Positions 1 to 10,004 of a stretch of 25,840 nucleotides of DNA are shown piece after piece (positions within the stretch are counted from its first letter, which is position 1; every line of letters starts with the position of its first letter). The position numbers were made by a program, and so were the translations under genes. A model generated the notes under the pieces. That model saw only the letters and a program-made list of their open reading frames with translations, was not told the origin of the DNA and did not search any database. This stretch comes from Clostridiaceae bacterium (lineage in GTDB: Bacteria; Bacillota; Clostridia; Oscillospirales; Acutalibacteraceae), in NCBI GenBank assembly GCA_904502175.1, contig CAJGDU010000001.1, positions 1 through 25,840 on the forward strand. Direction: 5' to 3'.

Positions 1-1878
1 GGAGGGACGGATCTGGATGAGCCGGCGGGTGTCGGGGTTCATGGTGGTGAGCCACATCATGTCGGCGTCGTTTTCACCGAGACCCTTGGACCGCTGGATC
101 GTATACTTCTTGTCGCCGAGTTCCTCGAGAACATCGGATTTTTCTTTTTCCGTGTAGGCGAACCACACCTCGTCCTTGTGCCTAATCTCATAGAGCGGCG
201 ACTCGGCAATGTACACCTTGCCCTCCGTGATGAGCGTGGGCATGAGGCGATAGATCATGGTGAGGATGAGGGTGCGGATCTGGTAGCCGTCGACGTCCGC
301 GTCGGTACAGATGATGACCTTGTTCCAGCGCAGGTTGTCGAGGTTGAAGGAGGTCATATCCTTCTTCTTGACCGCGACTTCCACGCCGCAGCCCAGGACC
401 TTGATGAGGTCTGTGATGATATCGCTCTTGAAGATGCGGTTGTAGTCCGCCTTCAGGCAGTTGAGGATCTTGCCGCGGACCGGGATGACCGCCTGGAACT
501 CGGAGTCTCTCGCCTGTTTGCAGGCGCCGAGGGCTGAATCGCCCTCCACGATGAAGACCTCTCTGCGGTCGACTTCCTTGGTGCGGCAGTCCACGAACTT
601 CTGGACCCGGTTGGACATATCCATGTTGCCCGTGAGGGTCTTCTTGAGGTTCTGGCGGGTGGTTTCCGCCCGGATGCGGGAGCGCATGTTGACGAGCACC
701 TGGTCGGTGATCTTGTCGGCCTCCATCTTGTTCTCGATGAAGTAGACTTCCAGCGACTGCTTGAAGAAGTCGGTCATGGCCTCCTGGATGAACTTGTTGG
801 TGATGGCCTTCTTCGTCTGGTTCTCATACGAGGTCTTCGTGGAGAAGGACGAGATGACGATGTCGAGACAGTCCTCGATGTCCTGGAAGGAGATCTTCTT
901 GTCCGACTTGTTGTATTTGTTGTTCTGCTTGAGATAGGCGTCGATCTGGGAGACGAACGCCGAGCGGATGGCCTTGTCGGGGGCGCCGCCGTGTTCGAGC
1001 CAGGAGGAGTTGTGGTAGTACTCCTTCATCTGGATCTTGTTGGAGAAGCAGACCGCGGCGTTGATGAGCAGCTTGTAGTCCTCCTGGTCCTCGCGGTCCC
1101 GGCCGGACGTCTCCGTGTTCCAGAACTGCACGCCCGTGAAGGCGGTCTCCTCCACGGTCTCTTTCAGATAGTCTGTGATGCCGTTCTCATAGACGTATTC
1201 ATAGGTTTCAAAACAGGACGGCGTGGTGCCCGGTTTCACCTGGTTCTTCAGCACGAAGCGCAGGCCGTTGTTGACGATGGCCTGACGGCGCAGGATGTCC
1301 TGGAAGTACTCGAGCGGGATGTCGATGTCCGTAAAGACCTCGAGGTCCGGTTTCCAGGCGATGCGGGTCCCGGTCTTCTTACCGGTGAACTCCTCTTTTT
1401 TGAGCTTGCCGGAGGGCTTGCCCTTTTTGAATTTGATGTCGTAACGGAACCCGTCCTTGAAGACTTCCGCCTCCATCCACTCCGAAGCGTACTGGGTGGC
1501 ACAGAGACCCAGACCGTTCAGACCGAGGGAGAACTCGTAGAGGCCGGCATCGGAGTTGTTGTCATACTTGCCGCCGGCATACATCTCGCAGAACAGGAGT
1601 TTCCAGTTGTATTCTTTTTCATTCTCGTTGTAGTCCATCGGGATGCCCCGGCCGAAGTCCTGGACCTCCAGACTCTTGTCGAGATAACGGGTGAGGACGA
1701 TGTGGTCGCCGTACCCTTCTCTCGCCTCGTCGATGGAGTTCGACAGGATCTCAAAGACCGAATGCTGGCATCCTTCGATGCCGTCCGAGCCGAAGATGAC
1801 CGCGGGTCTCAGGCGGACCCGGTCGGCGCCTTTCAGCTGCTGGATGGTCTCATTTGAATTCTTGGACGTTTTCGCCAT
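1..1878 (-). CDS. Type IIA DNA topoisomerase B subunit (GyrB/ParE-like, divergent), 3' end cut by window edge
   Basis: The frame is open from ATG at 1878 to base 1 without a stop, giving 626 residues; about 30-40 C-terminal residues are probably missing, judging from ParE/GyrB length. The GHKL ATPase part shows the Mg-binding Asn (EILSNSID, N47), DFGRGIP and GLNGLG. The Toprim part shows EGDSALGACKQ, PVRGKILN and DADVDG, and IQRSKGLGE lies near the C-terminus. The protein would power strand passage by a gyrase or topoisomerase IV. It differs from canonical GyrB/ParE at usually invariant places: EGDSAGG reads EGDSALG, DADVDGxHI reads DADVDGYQI, and GLHGVG reads GLNGLG. It is therefore probably a ParE-type paralogue and not the gyrB of the origin region. 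An A-subunit gene may follow beyond the left edge; that is inference. A GGAGG lies only 4 nt before the ATG. Calling it a topoisomerase B subunit is secure; the choice between gyrase and topo IV is not. Confidence 0.88.
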   Translation of the reverse strand, partial: MAKTSKNSNETIQQLKGADRVRLRPAVIFGSDGIEGCQHSVFEILSNSIDEAREGYGDHIVLTRYLDKSLEVQDFGRGIPMDYNENEKEYNWKLLFCEMYAGGKYDNNSDAGLYEFSLGLNGLGLCATQYASEWMEAEVFKDGFRYDIKFKKGKPSGKLKKEEFTGKKTGTRIAWKPDLEVFTDIDIPLEYFQDILRRQAIVNNGLRFVLKNQVKPGTTPSCFETYEYVYENGITDYLKETVEETAFTGVQFWNTETSGRDREDQEDYKLLINAAVCFSNKIQMKEYYHNSSWLEHGGAPDKAIRSAFVSQIDAYLKQNNKYNKSDKKISFQDIEDCLDIVISSFSTKTSYENQTKKAITNKFIQEAMTDFFKQSLEVYFIENKMEADKITDQVLVNMRSRIRAETTRQNLKKTLTGNMDMSNRVQKFVDCRTKEVDRREVFIVEGDSALGACKQARDSEFQAVIPVRGKILNCLKADYNRIFKSDIITDLIKVLGCGVEVAVKKKDMTSFNLDNLRWNKVIICTDADVDGYQIRTLILTMIYRLMPTLITEGKVYIAESPLYEIRHKDEVWFAYTEKEKSDVLEELGDKKYTIQRSKGLGENDADMMWLTTMNPDTRRLIQIRPS

Positions 1879-1898
1879 GGTTCCTCCAAAATACGCGC

Positions 1899-1908
1899 GC
1901 AAATTTGC
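1899..1908. repeat. Perfect 10-bp palindrome in topoisomerase leader
   Basis: GCAAATTTGC reads the same on both strands. It lies between the putative transcription start and the ribosome binding site of the topoisomerase gene. It could be a protein-binding site or a small RNA hairpin; nothing more can be said from sequence. Confidence 0.4.
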
Positions 1909-1926
1909 CCATTTACGCATTTTCAC

Positions 1927-1938
1927 AAATACGTATTT
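1927..1938. promoter_or_regulatory. Perfect 12-bp palindrome overlapping the topoisomerase -10 element (operator candidate)
   Basis: AAATACGTATTT is a perfect palindrome. It overlaps the -10 hexamer (1935-1940) and covers the expected start of transcription, a position where a bound repressor would block RNA polymerase. The repressor role is inference; the symmetry and the position are read directly. Confidence 0.45.
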
Positions 1939-1964
1939 TATCCCATATCTTGTGGTTTTGTCAA
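1935..1964 (-). promoter_or_regulatory. Sigma-A-type promoter for the topoisomerase gene
   Basis: On the minus strand a perfect -35 TTGACA (1959-1964) is followed by an 18-nt spacer and -10 TAAAAT (1935-1940). Transcription would start near 1928 and give a leader of about 50 nt. The -35 box lies within the T-rich tail of the ftsH terminator, so the two transcription units abut with almost no spare DNA. Confidence 0.75.
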
Positions 1965-1993
1965 GCAACAGGGCCCCACCTGTGGTGGAGCCC
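1959..1993 (-). terminator. Intrinsic terminator after ftsH
   Basis: Arms 1971-1980 and 1984-1993 form a 10-bp stem with one C/A mismatch and a TGT loop. On the minus strand the stem is followed by a T-rich but interrupted tract (TGTTGCTTG). It lies about 30 nt after the ftsH stop and would end the rnj-to-ftsH unit. The broken T tract suggests termination may be incomplete. Confidence 0.7.
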
Positions 1994-2022
1994 ATGGCAT
2001 CAGTTGCGATTTACTTGTCAGG

Positions 2023-4191
<2,169 letters not shown>

Positions 4192-4199
4192 TGGATTGC

Positions 4200-4204
4200 C
4201 CTCC
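4200..4204 (-). promoter_or_regulatory. Ribosome binding site that sets the ftsH TTG start
   Basis: GGAGG on the minus strand stands 8 nt before TTG 4189-4191. No ATG or GTG lies at a workable distance, so translation of ftsH probably begins at this TTG. Confidence 0.7.
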
Positions 4205-4215
4205 AATCGTAAGAA

Positions 4216-4752
4216 TCAGTCTTCCGGGGTGTAGATGCCGACGAACGGCAGGTTCCGGTAGGACTCGTCGTAGTCGAGGCCGTAGCCGACCACGAATTCG
4301 TCCGGGATGACTTTTCCGATGTAGTCCGCCTCGATCTTGGAGACGCGGCGGTCCGGTTTATCGAGGAAGGTGCAGATCTTCAGAGAGGAAGGATTCCGCA
4401 TCTTCAGGATCTCAATGAGAGAGGCCAGCGTCCGGCCGGTGTCGAGGATGTCCTCCACAATGAGGATGTCCTTTCCGGTCAGGTCCGTGTCAAGGTCCTT
4501 GATGATCTTGACCGTGCCCGAACTCTCGGTCTTGTGATAGCTGGAGACCACCATGAAGTCGATGGTCAGCGGGATATCGATGGCCCGCATGAGGTCGGCC
4601 ATGAAGACGACCGCGCCCTTCAGGACGCTGACGAGGACCAGATTCTTCCCCGCGTAGTCTTCCGAGACCTGCTTCCCGAGACGGGCGACGATCTCTCTGG
4701 CTTCTTCTTCTGTCACAAGGACACCGTTGACGTTTTTCGTCAGTTCACTCAT
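4216..4752 (-). CDS. hpt: Hypoxanthine (guanine) phosphoribosyltransferase
   Basis: This enzyme joins hypoxanthine or guanine to PRPP in purine salvage in the cytoplasm. The 178-aa product shows the PRPP-binding signature ILIVEDILDTGRTL (residues 96-109, acidic pair E100-D101), the flexible-loop region SSYHKTESSG, and the C-terminal FVVGYGLDYDESYRNLP motif. The start is ATG 4752, because GGAGG at 4760-4764 lies 7 nt upstream; an in-frame GTG at 4773 lacks a binding site. The ATG overlaps the tilS stop as ATGA, so translation of the two is probably coupled. The tilS-hpt-ftsH order is common in Firmicutes. Confidence 0.95.
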   Translation of the reverse strand: MSELTKNVNGVLVTEEEAREIVARLGKQVSEDYAGKNLVLVSVLKGAVVFMADLMRAIDIPLTIDFMVVSSYHKTESSGTVKIIKDLDTDLTGKDILIVEDILDTGRTLASLIEILKMRNPSSLKICTFLDKPDRRVSKIEADYIGKVIPDEFVVGYGLDYDESYRNLPFVGIYTPED

Positions 4753-6173
4753 CGAATTACCTCCACTGACCACAGCGTGGTCGAATCCTCGCTTGCGGCA
4801 AACCCCTCGGCGGCGCCAAAGCCTTCCAGCCAGGCGATCTGCCCCTCCTGCTCCAGGATGACGCGGTCGTTCCGCTCTTCGACGGGAACGCCTTCCTCCT
4901 GGTACAGGGTTTTCAATTTCTTTCGAATGCCGCGTCCCTGCGGCGCGAACACATCGCCCGGCGCCCGGGTGCGGACTTCAAAATTGAAGTCTATTTTATC
5001 ATAATCAAGCGGTTTTTCCAATAGCAGAGCCCTGAAATCCGCATCGTTCTTTTCGACCTTTCTGAGCCGTACCATGAGCGGCGACGGCTCTCCGGAGAAG
5101 AACCTCACTTCTCCGTCTTCCGCCTCGACCTGACGGAACGCGCGGGGCGCTTCCACCGGCGGTTCTTTCGGCCAGTGGAGCAGCATCCGCTCCCCGGCCA
5201 GAGTCACATAGGCGCCGCCAGGGACCTGGAGCTGTTTGAACTTGGCGCCCTCCCGCAGCCATGCGAGGACCGTCTCCACATGGCGCTGTTCGGCCTGGAT
5301 GCCGGCAAAGGCGGTGATGCAGTCGCCGAGGGCCCGGACCAGGACCGCGTCTTCGGCGGCGTTCAGCACCGTCGTGTCGTAAGCGTCCGGCTCGCACAGG
5401 GCGGTCTGCAACAGGCGCTTCGTCTGCCGGTCGAAATAGTCCGCGTCCCGGCGGAGGGTCTCCGCCGTGCGGGCCATGTTGGACACCGCGGCCTCGTTGA
5501 CGGCCTTCAGCGCCGTCAGGGACTCGTAACGGATGCGGTTCCGGGACAGGGTCCGGTCGGTGTTGGTGCTGTCCTTCACGAAGGTCAGTCCCGCTTCCCC
5601 GCAGTACGCCTCGACCTCTTCACGGGTGCAGGTGATGAGGGGCCGAATGATGTTCTTCCGCACCGGCGGGATGCCGGTCAGGCCGCTGAGGCCGGTGCCC
5701 CGGGCCAGGTGGAACAGCATGGTCTCCGCGTTGTCGGAGGCCGTGTGCGCGGTGGCGATGCGCACCTCGTCCCACGCGAACCCGTCTTCGCACAAAAGGT
5801 CGACCAGTTCCTCGAAGACTTCATAGCGGACCCTGCGTCCGCAAGTCTCCTCGGACTCTCCGGTGCGGCGCGCCAGCGACGGCACGTCGACCTTCCGGAC
5901 ATAGAGGGGAATGTTGCGGGCCTCACAGAACTGCTCGCAGAAGGCTTCGTCCCGGTCGGCCTCCTCTCCCCGGATGCTGTGGTTCACATGTACGGCATAG
6001 AGGGAGAACGGGGGCACATCGCCCGCGCCGGAAGACAGGGTGTCCAGAACGGAAAGAAGCGTCACGGAATCGGCTCCGCCGGAAAAGCCCACCAGGACGG
6101 CGGCGTTTTCGGGGAGCATCTCGTAACGCTTCAGGGTATTCGTAACAGCGGACAGAAGGGTGCTGTAGGCCAT
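4749..6173 (-). CDS. tilS: tRNA(Ile)-lysidine synthetase
   Basis: TilS adds lysine to C34 of the tRNA-Ile that reads AUA, changing both its charging and its codon reading. The 474-aa product carries the PP-loop ATP-pyrophosphatase motif VGFSGGADS (SGGADS at residues 31-36), then HVNHSIRGEEADRDE and the IATAHTASDNAETMLFHLARG region. The C-terminal half, with KLKTLYQEEGVPVEERN, fits the TilS substrate-binding domain. The frame stays open upstream into the end of dnaB, but the start is ATG 6173, where AGGAGG stands 9 nt upstream and the family N-terminus begins. The stop overlaps the hpt start by 4 nt (ATGA). Confidence 0.94.
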   Translation of the reverse strand: MAYSTLLSAVTNTLKRYEMLPENAAVLVGFSGGADSVTLLSVLDTLSSGAGDVPPFSLYAVHVNHSIRGEEADRDEAFCEQFCEARNIPLYVRKVDVPSLARRTGESEETCGRRVRYEVFEELVDLLCEDGFAWDEVRIATAHTASDNAETMLFHLARGTGLSGLTGIPPVRKNIIRPLITCTREEVEAYCGEAGLTFVKDSTNTDRTLSRNRIRYESLTALKAVNEAAVSNMARTAETLRRDADYFDRQTKRLLQTALCEPDAYDTTVLNAAEDAVLVRALGDCITAFAGIQAEQRHVETVLAWLREGAKFKQLQVPGGAYVTLAGERMLLHWPKEPPVEAPRAFRQVEAEDGEVRFFSGEPSPLMVRLRKVEKNDADFRALLLEKPLDYDKIDFNFEVRTRAPGDVFAPQGRGIRKKLKTLYQEEGVPVEERNDRVILEQEGQIAWLEGFGAAEGFAASEDSTTLWSVEVIR

Positions 6174-6207
6174 GGGCTGCTCCCTCCTGTCCGTAAAAAA
6201 TGATAGG

Positions 6208-7587
6208 TTAGAATTCGTTTTCCGATCTCTTTTCGATGGTGGTGAAAAGCGTGTACTCGGAGTTCCAGGCAAGGTCGATGCTGCCGACCGGGCCGTGGCG
6301 GTTCTTGGCGACGATGATCTCGACCGTATTGATGTCGTTGCGGTCCATGTTCTCCTCTTCGCCGGGATCCTGCTGGTAGTAGTCCTCCCGATAGAGCATG
6401 AGGACGATATCGGCGTCCTGCTCGATGGAGCCGGACTCTCTGAGGTCGGCGAGCTGGGGCCGGTGGGCCTTGCCGCGGGCCTCCGTGTTACGGGAGAGCT
6501 GGCAGAGGACGATGACCGGGACCTCCAGGTCCTTCGCGAGAAGCTTGAGGTTCCGGGTGATCTGAGAGACCTCCTGGACGCGGGACTCCACACGGGTGCC
6601 GGACTGCATGAGCTGCAGGTAGTCGATGAGGACCACGTCGACGTCCTTCATGCGGCGGATACGGGACTTCATCTCGTTGACCGTGATGTTGGACGTATCG
6701 TCGAAATAGAGGGGGATCTCATGCAGGGCGCCGGCCGCGGTGGAGAAGTTCGTCCAGTCCTGCGGGGACAGGCGGCCGTTCCTCATCTTGTTGCCCTGGA
6801 TGCGGGCCTCCATGGAGATGACGCGCTCCGCCAGCTGTTCCTTCGTCATTTCCAGCGAGAAGAACAGGACCTTGTGGCCCTTCTTCGCCACGTTGGCGGC
6901 GAGGTTCAGGGCAAAACTGGTCTTACCCATGGCGGGGCGGGCGCCGACGATGATGAGGTCGGAACGGTTCAGACCGGAGATCATGTTGTCGAGGTCTCTC
7001 CAGCCGGAGGGCGTTCCGAGATATTTCTCCCGTTCCGGGCCGGACAGGTTCGCCAGATGGGTGACGACCTTGTCGATCAGGATGTCGCCGAAACGGCTGG
7101 CGTTGCCGGTGTTCTTGCCCTGACGGATGTTATAGATCTTCTGCTCGGCGGAGTCCAGGATGATGTTCGCCTCTTCCGAGTCATCCCTGGCTTCGTCAAG
7201 GATCTCATTGGCCGTGTCGATGAGGGAACGCTTCAGGAACTTGTCCCCCACGACCTTCGCGTAGGCCTCCGCGTTCTGAGTGGAGGGCAGAAGGTCGGCC
7301 AGCTCCCGGATGTACTGACGGGCCGCGGCGGGGTCGCCGAACTGGCTCGAATCCTGGAGCTCTGTGATGACCGCCAGAGGCTCCACCACGGCGCCGCGGG
7401 CGTCGAGGGCGAGCATGGCGTTGTAGATGGCCTTGTGCTCCGGACGATAAAACAGTTCTGTCCGGAAACCGGTGGACTGGAGGCGGTCAAGGCACTCCGG
7501 GTCCATCAGCAGACAGGCCAGAACGGCCCGCTCGGCCTCAAGGCTGTAAGGCAGGTTCATGCCTTCCGGAATAAAAGGTTCGGCCAT
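6208..7587 (-). CDS. dnaB: Replicative DNA helicase DnaB (DnaC of Bacillus)
   Basis: This is the hexameric helicase that unwinds the replication fork. The 459-aa product has the N-terminal primase-interacting domain (about residues 10-115), a linker, and a RecA-like ATPase with Walker A GARPAMGKTS (215-224) and Walker B DVVLIDYLQLM (D322). The basic ending KNRHGPVGSIDLAWN matches the DnaB DNA-binding and arginine-finger region. No intein is present and the length is normal. GGAGG stands 6 nt before the ATG. The start lies 1 nt after the rplI stop, and the rplI-dnaB pairing is widely conserved in Firmicutes. Confidence 0.97.
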   Translation of the reverse strand: MAEPFIPEGMNLPYSLEAERAVLACLLMDPECLDRLQSTGFRTELFYRPEHKAIYNAMLALDARGAVVEPLAVITELQDSSQFGDPAAARQYIRELADLLPSTQNAEAYAKVVGDKFLKRSLIDTANEILDEARDDSEEANIILDSAEQKIYNIRQGKNTGNASRFGDILIDKVVTHLANLSGPEREKYLGTPSGWRDLDNMISGLNRSDLIIVGARPAMGKTSFALNLAANVAKKGHKVLFFSLEMTKEQLAERVISMEARIQGNKMRNGRLSPQDWTNFSTAAGALHEIPLYFDDTSNITVNEMKSRIRRMKDVDVVLIDYLQLMQSGTRVESRVQEVSQITRNLKLLAKDLEVPVIVLCQLSRNTEARGKAHRPQLADLRESGSIEQDADIVLMLYREDYYQQDPGEEENMDRNDINTVEIIVAKNRHGPVGSIDLAWNSEYTLFTTIEKRSENEF

Positions 7588-7588
7588 A

Positions 7589-8032
7589 TTATGCCTCCGT
7601 TACCTGTACTTTGACTGTGGCTTCCACGCCCTGGAACAGCTTGACCGTGGCATTGTAGGTGCCAAAGGCCTTGATGTCCTCGACCGTGATCTTTCTCTTG
7701 TCCACGCCGATGCTGTAGTCGGTGCGGATCTTCTGCGCGATATCCTTGGAGGTGATGGAACCGAACATGTTCCCGCCGGTCCCGGCTTTCGCGGTAAAGG
7801 TGAGGACCTGCCCCTCCAGGCGGTCGGCATTGGCCTGCGCCTCCGCTTTCTCCGTGTCATATTTGAACTGCTTGCTCGCAGCCGCATTCTTCATTTCCGT
7901 GACGTTCTGCGCGTCGGCCGGCGCCGCCAGATTCTTCGGCAAAAGGAAGTTGCGGGCGTAGCCGTCCGAGGCATTGACCATGTCGCCTTTCTTCCCGAGG
8001 CCTTTCACATCTGCTTTCAGTATGACTTTCAT
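7589..8032 (-). CDS. rplI: 50S ribosomal protein L9
   Basis: The protein binds 23S rRNA at the base of the L1 stalk and helps keep the reading frame. The 147-aa product opens with the family signature MKVILKADVKGLGKKGDMV, followed by SDGYARNFLLPKNLA. A charged central helix links this to a C-terminal domain from about residue 75 with GTGGNMFGSITSKDIA. Length is normal. AAGGGG lies 6 nt before the ATG. It sits 24 nt after gdpP and 1 nt before dnaB. Confidence 0.97.
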   Translation of the reverse strand: MKVILKADVKGLGKKGDMVNASDGYARNFLLPKNLAAPADAQNVTEMKNAAASKQFKYDTEKAEAQANADRLEGQVLTFTAKAGTGGNMFGSITSKDIAQKIRTDYSIGVDKRKITVEDIKAFGTYNATVKLFQGVEATVKVQVTEA

Positions 8033-8056
8033 TGGGTACCCCTTCTGTATTTCAAG

Positions 8057-10000
8057 TTATTGCATTTCCACATATTCGTCGATGGCCGCCTTCAGTTGTT
8101 CCACGGCCTCCGGCATATGGATGTCCTCCAGCTGTGCCGCCGCCATGGTGAAGTGGCCGCCGCCGCCCAGCTGTTCGAGGATCCACTGGACGTTCATGTC
8201 GCCGAGGGACCGGCCGGAGACGGACACTTTGCCGTCTTCCTCAAAGAGGACGAAGGAGGACTTGACGCCGGTGACACTGAGCAGTTCATCGGCCACCTGG
8301 GACGCGATGATGCGCATGTCCGGATAGAGCTCCGTGGAGATGGCGAGCGCGCAGCTTTTATACTGCGATGCCGTACTGAGGATCTTGGCCTTGGCCTTGT
8401 AGCTGTCGATGGAGTTCGAGAACAGCTGCTTGACCATGACGGTGTCCGCCCCTTCCCCTTTCAGCCAGGCCGCGGCCTCGAAGGTCCGCACGCCGGTGCC
8501 GAGGACGAAGTTCCGGGTGTCGAGCATGATGCCCGAGAGCAGCGCGTTGGCGCTGGCCGGATGGATGGCCGCCTGGTCGGGCATGTATTCGAGGAGCTCG
8601 GTGACGAGTTCGCAGGCCGAGGAGGCGTTGGGCTCCGTGTAATAGAGGTCGGCGCCCTCGATGATGTTGGTGGTCCGGCGGTGGTGGTCGATGATGGCCA
8701 CGGCGTCGAACTTCTCCATGAGCTCCGGATATTCAAGAGAGTTGGGACGGTGGGTGTCGCACACCACCAGGAGACAGCGCTTGCCCCGCATGAGGGACTC
8801 GGCGCCCTTCTCATTGAGGAAGATGTCGTTGCCCGTCTTGTCCACATAGTGTTCGATGAGGGACGGCGCAAGGCTCTTCTGGCGATTCACCAGCACGAAG
8901 GCCGGACGGCCGACGATGCGCGCGAACTCGGTGACACCGATGCAGGAGCCGATGGAGTCGAGGTCGGAGAACCGGTGGCCGGTGACGAAGACCATGTCCG
9001 CCCGGCGGATCTGGTCGGCCAGGTTGTTGGCCATGATGCGGGCCTTGACCCGGCTCGACGTGGTGGTCCTGCCCACGAGACCGCCGAAGAACTCGAGGTT
9101 CCCGTCGGTGTTGACCGTGGCCTGGTCGCCGCCACGGGACTGGGACATCTCCAGAGCCGCCATGGCGTAGCTGTCGCTCTCCGGCAGAGAGCGGCCGCGG
9201 CCGGCGCCGATGGAGACCGTCATCTCGACGACGCTTTCGCCGAATTTATACTCCCGGACCTTTTTCAGGATGTCGAACTTCCCTTCCATGATGTCCGCGA
9301 GGCCCCGCTCTTCCATGATGACATAGTAGCGGTCGGAGCTCAGCTTCTTCATGATACAGGGGTAGCCGGCGGCCCAGGTCTCAAAGATGTTCTCGAGACC
9401 GGAGGAAATGGCTTCACACTCACTGCTCTTGTAGTGACGGAAGACGTCTTCCTGGTTGTCGAGACGCATGTAGATGACACAGGGTTTGGACTGGCGGTAT
9501 TCGCCCGCGTCCCGCTTCAGTTCCGTGTTGTCGAAGAAAAAGAAGCAGGAGGACTCGTTCTTTTCATCCATCTCTCCGGCATAGACCGTATACATCCGGC
9601 CGCCGAACTCCAGGTCCAGGCCGTTCGACATGTGGCACACGTCCTGGAACGGTGTATCGCCCAGGAACTCGGAGATCTTGCCGGAGGTGATGAGGTTGTT
9701 GCCCATCATGCTGACCCGGAAGAGGTCGTTGTACCAGACGATGTTCCCGTTCTTGCCGACGACGGCGACGGGAATGGGATAGCTCTCCGTGCCCCCGTGG
9801 GACGCGAAGTACTTCTCCGCCGAACGGACGACAGAGGCGTTGTACCGCTTCTTGGAGAACCAGTAGATGAAATAAAGGATGATGAGGACGACGAAGACCA
9901 CCAGCTGGATGATGCCCGCCATTGTCTGGAAATGGTAGAGCACCACGGTGGACGCCGCTGCGGCCAGAACGATGAGGACCGCCAAAAGAGTTGAGATCAA
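8057..10000 (-). CDS. gdpP: GdpP-type c-di-AMP phosphodiesterase (DHH/DHHA1, membrane-bound)
   Basis: GdpP hydrolyses c-di-AMP and so affects osmotic balance and cell-wall stress. The 647-aa product has two membrane segments (about residues 4-22 and 28-48), a PAS-like region (about 60-165), a degenerate GGDEF domain (about 170-300) in which the GG(D/E)EF loop reads SSDRYY, a DHH domain with GHRFSDLDSIG (342-351), D415 and the DHH triad at 438-440, and a DHHA1 domain with GGGGH (612-616). All expected metal ligands of the DHH part are present, so phosphodiesterase activity is likely. The GGDEF part should not make c-di-GMP. The start is TTG 10000, with GGAGGT 8 nt upstream inside the end of rnj; the only nearby ATG is followed at once by a stop. 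Confidence 0.94.
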   Translation of the reverse strand: MISTLLAVLIVLAAAASTVVLYHFQTMAGIIQLVVFVVLIILYFIYWFSKKRYNASVVRSAEKYFASHGGTESYPIPVAVVGKNGNIVWYNDLFRVSMMGNNLITSGKISEFLGDTPFQDVCHMSNGLDLEFGGRMYTVYAGEMDEKNESSCFFFFDNTELKRDAGEYRQSKPCVIYMRLDNQEDVFRHYKSSECEAISSGLENIFETWAAGYPCIMKKLSSDRYYVIMEERGLADIMEGKFDILKKVREYKFGESVVEMTVSIGAGRGRSLPESDSYAMAALEMSQSRGGDQATVNTDGNLEFFGGLVGRTTTSSRVKARIMANNLADQIRRADMVFVTGHRFSDLDSIGSCIGVTEFARIVGRPAFVLVNRQKSLAPSLIEHYVDKTGNDIFLNEKGAESLMRGKRCLLVVCDTHRPNSLEYPELMEKFDAVAIIDHHRRTTNIIEGADLYYTEPNASSACELVTELLEYMPDQAAIHPASANALLSGIMLDTRNFVLGTGVRTFEAAAWLKGEGADTVMVKQLFSNSIDSYKAKAKILSTASQYKSCALAISTELYPDMRIIASQVADELLSVTGVKSSFVLFEEDGKVSVSGRSLGDMNVQWILEQLGGGGHFTMAAAQLEDIHMPEAVEQLKAAIDEYVEMQ

Positions 10001-10004
10001 AGGA

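Noticed and set aside
6174..6593. 140-codon upstream extension of the tilS frame
   Set aside because: It overlaps the 3' end of dnaB on the same strand, is Ser/Arg/Pro-rich shadow sequence, and the TilS family start with a good ribosome binding site is at 6173.
9100..9490. GGDEF domain of gdpP as a c-di-GMP cyclase
   Set aside because: The signature loop reads SSDRYY in place of GG(D/E)EF. Degenerate GGDEF domains are normal for GdpP.
7559..9994. 811-codon open frame on the plus strand opposite gdpP, with similar long plus-strand frames at 9948-11843, 6172-7614, 12492-13823 and 23465-25162
   Set aside because: Each lies opposite a well-supported minus-strand gene. Their translations are low-complexity Val/Asp/Gly/Arg-rich shadows of GC-rich codons and show no family motif.
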